Of a stretch of 64,000 nucleotides of DNA, positions 61,251 through 64,000 are shown piece after piece. Every line of letters begins with the position of its first letter. The first letter of the stretch is position 1. Where the stretch lies: positions 1 to 64,000 of the forward strand of contig JANQPQ010000012.1 in assembly GCA_028285445.1 (NCBI GenBank). The letters are read 5' to 3'. This DNA comes from Cyclobacteriaceae bacterium (GTDB taxonomy: Bacteria > Bacteroidota > Bacteroidia > Cytophagales > Cyclobacteriaceae). The position numbers and the translations under genes were made by a program. Below the pieces are notes generated by a model. That model worked only from the letters and a program-made list of their open reading frames with translations. It did not search any database and was not told where the DNA came from.

Positions 61251-63626
61251 TTATTCATCTCGCAGTGTCTTAACCGGATTGGAAGATGCCGCTCCATAAA
61301 TCTTAAAACCTATGGTCACACCAGAAATTACTAACATCACCAATACAGATAGAACGAACGCTATCAGATTCATGTCGATATGATAAGCCCAAATGCTTGC
61401 CATCAGAGAATCAATCAAGAAGTTGGCTATTACAGACCCAATTACTCCTGCGATTAGAAGGATTACAATAAACTGCTTATTCAAGTTCTTTGCAATGTTG
61501 GCGATTGAGGCTCCTAACACTTTTCTGACTCCTATCTCTTTCATCCTTTTAATAATATTCAGCGATACCAAGGTAAATAGCCCAGATGCTGAAAGCACCG
61601 TTGCTACGATACCAAGAAAAAGGAATAGTTTTAGAATGTTTCGATTAACCAATGAAGCCTGCGCCAGTTGGTCATTGAGGTAACTTGCGTTATAAAGACG
61701 ATTAGGAAACATCTCCTTCCATTTTGCTTCCATTTCCTCATAGACATCAATTACCTTCTGCGCTGGTGCCTTTACAACCACAAATCTATAATCTTCCTCC
61801 TGGCCATATCTAATCATTACGGGCTCTACCGGATTCCAAAGCGCACTTGTGTAAACATTTTCGATGACTCCTACTACAAATAGTTGCACGGTGTCCATCC
61901 AGAGGATGCGCTTACCTATTGCATCTTCCCAGCCCATTTGCTTGACAAACTCCTTGGAAACCAGTACCGACTCTCTACGGTCGTTTTCAGAATCAACCCT
62001 GAAGGTTCTTCCCTCCACCAGTTTGATGCCCATAACATCCATGTATTCCTCATCGACATGCAGTATATCAGACTCTATCTCCACTTCCTCATATTTTAGG
62101 GGATCGTTCCTCATACTTGAGAACAACTGGAATTCAGAAGTTGCTACTCCGCTAATGTCTGGAATCTGGGAGACGAGATTCTTGTACGCTTGTACTTCAA
62201 GGTTACTATTGAGCCTTGCATAAACGACTTCATCTTTGTCAAATCCAAGATCAAAGTCCTCCTGATAGCTGGCATTTTGCACAAAAGCTACTGCGGAGAT
62301 AATCGCCAATATTGAGATAGCATATTGAAGGGTAAGTAGAACCCTGGTAAATCTGTTTGTTCCACCGAATTTTGTGGTTCCTTTTAAAATTGAGGTAGGC
62401 TCAAACTTACTGATATAAAATGCCGGGTAACTTCCCGCAATTAACCCAGTGGTAAGCAATAGCCCGACTAGGAAAAGGATAAAGTTGATATCCTCCGTGT
62501 AACTAAGGTTGAGGCTGATGAAATCCCACATTTGGCTGTACGCAGGCACCAGGAACTCTGAAACGATTAATCCTACGGCCAGTGCAAGCAGGCAAAGCAA
62601 GATGTTCTCACCTAGGAATTGAGCAATTAACTGCTTCCTCCGGCCACCCATTACTTTTCGCAAACCAATTTCTTTCAGCCTTCTACTGCTAATTGCAATT
62701 GAAGTATTGGTGAAATTGAAGCATGCAATAAGGAGAATCAAACCGGCCATTATACCCGGAGCAAATACTGCCGGTACCGGCAAGCTACTTCTAAACCAAT
62801 GGCCTCGCAATTCTTCGGCTTGAGATCGACTTGCCATACCCTCAAGAGGGTCGAGGTAATATCTGGTAAGTTTGAAATCTTCTCGTGAATTGTTCTGAGG
62901 CTCCACATACTGCTGCAATTGATCGGTAATTGCCTGCAATCGTGAAGGATCCTCTTCATAAATTAGCACCGTGTTCCATTGAGCCCAATTGTTCTCATCG
63001 AGGCTGGTATTGTCAAATAGATTGTCGAAGTTGGTTATGGCCTCAACAAAAAAGAAGCTGGAATTATCTGGTTTATTCTCAAATACACCAACGACGGTAT
63101 ATTCCTTTCTGGTGCTGTCTAAAATCTGGGTGATTGGTTTGCCCATCGGGTCCTCATCTCCAAAGTATTTAGTGGCCAGTTTTTGGCTGATGTAGATACT
63201 ACTCTTGTCAGAAAGTGATGTGGCCACTCCCGAAACCAATGGCATGGTAAAAACATCGAAGAAAGCAGGATCAACGTAGGTGATGTTACTACTAAACACT
63301 TCATCGCCAATCCTAAAGTTTCCACCATTGGGATTGTATCTTATCACTTCATCAATCTCGCCGATATTCTGCCTCAGGGCTTCTCCCAAAGGCATGGGAG
63401 TCATTCCGTACTTGGTGGTTCGGCCTTGAAACTCCCGTACAAAGTTTATGCGGTAGATTTTATCGGCTCTAAGCTGGTCCTGGTCAAAAGTGGCGGTGAA
63501 CTCGTAGTTGAGATAAGCAACTACGCAGCAAGCCAGGGCTACACCCATTCCGATAACATTAATAGACACAAAAAGCTTGTTTTTCAACAAGCTTCTTAGG
63601 GTAATCTTTAGATAGTTCTTGATCAT
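61251..63626 (-). CDS. MacB/FtsX-type ABC transporter permease (paralogue 5)
   Basis: A 791-residue permease, the sister of paralogue 4. Segments: FVSINVIGMGVALACCVVAYL, FDQDQLRADKIYRINFVREFQGRTTKYG, the first FtsX block with CFNFTNTSIAISSRRLKEIGLRKVMGGRRKQ, and the second with LVSLNIIKRMKEIGVRKVLGASIAN; C-terminus NPVKTLRDE. The periplasmic domains differ more than the membrane blocks, as expected if the copies recognise different partners. It is separated from the ATPase gene by a hairpin at 63727-63758. Confidence 0.94.
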   Translation of the reverse strand: MIKNYLKITLRSLLKNKLFVSINVIGMGVALACCVVAYLNYEFTATFDQDQLRADKIYRINFVREFQGRTTKYGMTPMPLGEALRQNIGEIDEVIRYNPNGGNFRIGDEVFSSNITYVDPAFFDVFTMPLVSGVATSLSDKSSIYISQKLATKYFGDEDPMGKPITQILDSTRKEYTVVGVFENKPDNSSFFFVEAITNFDNLFDNTSLDENNWAQWNTVLIYEEDPSRLQAITDQLQQYVEPQNNSREDFKLTRYYLDPLEGMASRSQAEELRGHWFRSSLPVPAVFAPGIMAGLILLIACFNFTNTSIAISSRRLKEIGLRKVMGGRRKQLIAQFLGENILLCLLALAVGLIVSEFLVPAYSQMWDFISLNLSYTEDINFILFLVGLLLTTGLIAGSYPAFYISKFEPTSILKGTTKFGGTNRFTRVLLTLQYAISILAIISAVAFVQNASYQEDFDLGFDKDEVVYARLNSNLEVQAYKNLVSQIPDISGVATSEFQLFSSMRNDPLKYEEVEIESDILHVDEEYMDVMGIKLVEGRTFRVDSENDRRESVLVSKEFVKQMGWEDAIGKRILWMDTVQLFVVGVIENVYTSALWNPVEPVMIRYGQEEDYRFVVVKAPAQKVIDVYEEMEAKWKEMFPNRLYNASYLNDQLAQASLVNRNILKLFLFLGIVATVLSASGLFTLVSLNIIKRMKEIGVRKVLGASIANIAKNLNKQFIVILLIAGVIGSVIANFLIDSLMASIWAYHIDMNLIAFVLSVLVMLVISGVTIGFKIYGAASSNPVKTLRDE

Positions 63627-63726
63627 GAGCAGGCAAGTAAATTGAGTTTTTGACCTTACTGACCTAATGACAACATAATGAGTAAAGTAGTTGCACGGGC
63701 ATGATCAAATGCAGCAAGGCATTTAG

Positions 63727-63758
63727 TAAGACGGTAGTTTACCCAGACTACCGTCTTA
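63727..63758 (-). terminator. long perfect hairpin between the ATPase and permease genes
   Basis: A perfect 12-bp stem TAAGACGGTAGT / ACTACCGTCTTA with an 8-base loop. On the minus strand no T run follows directly, so it may be a weak terminator, an RNA-processing or stabilising element below the ATPase gene. Confidence 0.6.
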
Positions 63759-63782
63759 CACTATTTTGAGTTTGTGAGTTGT

Positions 63783-64000
63783 TTATATGTGGAACTGCTC
63801 CTTGATGTTCTCAGTTACCACTTTACCATCAAACAAGTTGATGATTCTGTGAGCATAGTTAGCATCATAAGGAGAGTGAGTAACCATAACGATTGTGGTT
63901 CCCTCTTCATTCAACTGTGCAAGAAGCTTCATTACTTCTTCACCGTTTGTTGAATCCAGGTTACCAGTAGGCTCATCGGCCAAAATCAATTTTGGTCTTG
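63783..64000 (-). CDS. ABC transporter ATP-binding protein, 5' end cut by window edge
   Basis: C-terminal part of a MacB/LolD-type ATPase. Visible are [15 protein letters not shown] (Walker B and D-loop) and the switch histidine in VMVTHSPYDANYAHRI; the frame stays open to the last base, so the Walker A and signature region lie outside. The end resembles the ATPase at 39235-39939 (LFDGKVVTENI against [10 protein letters not shown]). It precedes the four tandem permease genes on the same strand and is their likely motor. Confidence 0.9.
   Translation of the reverse strand, partial: RPKLILADEPTGNLDSTNGEEVMKLLAQLNEEGTTIVMVTHSPYDANYAHRIINLFDGKVVTENIKEQFHI

Overview
The window looks like chromosomal DNA of a marine-type member of the Bacteroidota, most likely the Cytophagales. 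This is inferred from gene content only: an alternative complex III (ActABCDEF) joined to an aa3-type oxidase, a zeaxanthin-type carotenoid cluster, many 800-residue MacB/FtsX permeases, promoters of the TTTG-N19-TAnnTTTG type, few Shine-Dalgarno sequences, and a lipoprotein with an acidic surface-export signal. No insertion sequence, prophage, CRISPR array or rRNA was seen. Coding density is high; the only gene-free stretch near 300 bases is 34730-35029.

Layout. 1-4277 (+): 3' end of hppD, a phosphohexomutase, a DinB-like protein and murB, closely spaced. 4278-4962 (-): dCMP deaminase and an unlisted 54-residue membrane peptide. 5011-6752 (+): a DUF2911 protein and a membrane-linked AraC regulator. 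6756-9602: an ECF sigma factor with its zinc-finger anti-sigma, facing a small membrane protein and a serine hydrolase across two mirror-image ECF-type promoters. 9596-11875: an SDR oxidoreductase and an MlaE/MlaF-like lipid ABC transporter. 11878-19013 (-): a 1229-residue sensor kinase translationally coupled to a 1148-residue outer-membrane barrel-like protein. 19108-34729 (-): the respiratory block, reading from a clear promoter at 34771-34801 through ActA-B-C-D-E-F, CoxB, CoxA, CtaB, two subunits III and subunit IV to a terminator, then a SCO-like protein without its copper cysteines, a DUF420/CtaM-like protein and a small CxxC membrane protein. 35030-35100: tRNA-Cys. 35190-37670: ribosomal protein S1 with very long acidic tails. 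37889-39939 (-): an ABC ATPase and a TolC-type channel with an upstream palindrome array. 40204-42964: a VOC protein and a MacB-type permease. 43159-50466 (+): the light/carotenoid island. 50676-53737 (+): an outer-membrane barrel protein and a surface lipoprotein in a self-contained transcription unit. 53804-64000 (-): four consecutive MacB/FtsX permeases and the end of an ATPase gene.

How genes work together. The respiratory block encodes a quinol:cytochrome c oxidoreductase and its terminal oxidase as one assembly, with haem O synthesis and assembly factors. The light island puts a CarH-like MerR protein in front of an ECF sigma factor, then CrtI, CrtB, Idi, photolyase, an SRPBCC protein, CrtZ and a fused CrtYcd lycopene cyclase. 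The spacer between regulator and sigma gene has two copies of the same inverted repeat (TTTGTTYAA-N16-TTAAACAAA) exactly 63 bp apart, the best candidate for its operator. The most interesting signals are these twin operators, the mirror-image ECF promoters, the SCO-like protein lacking its metal site, and the palindrome array upstream of the ATPase-TolC genes.
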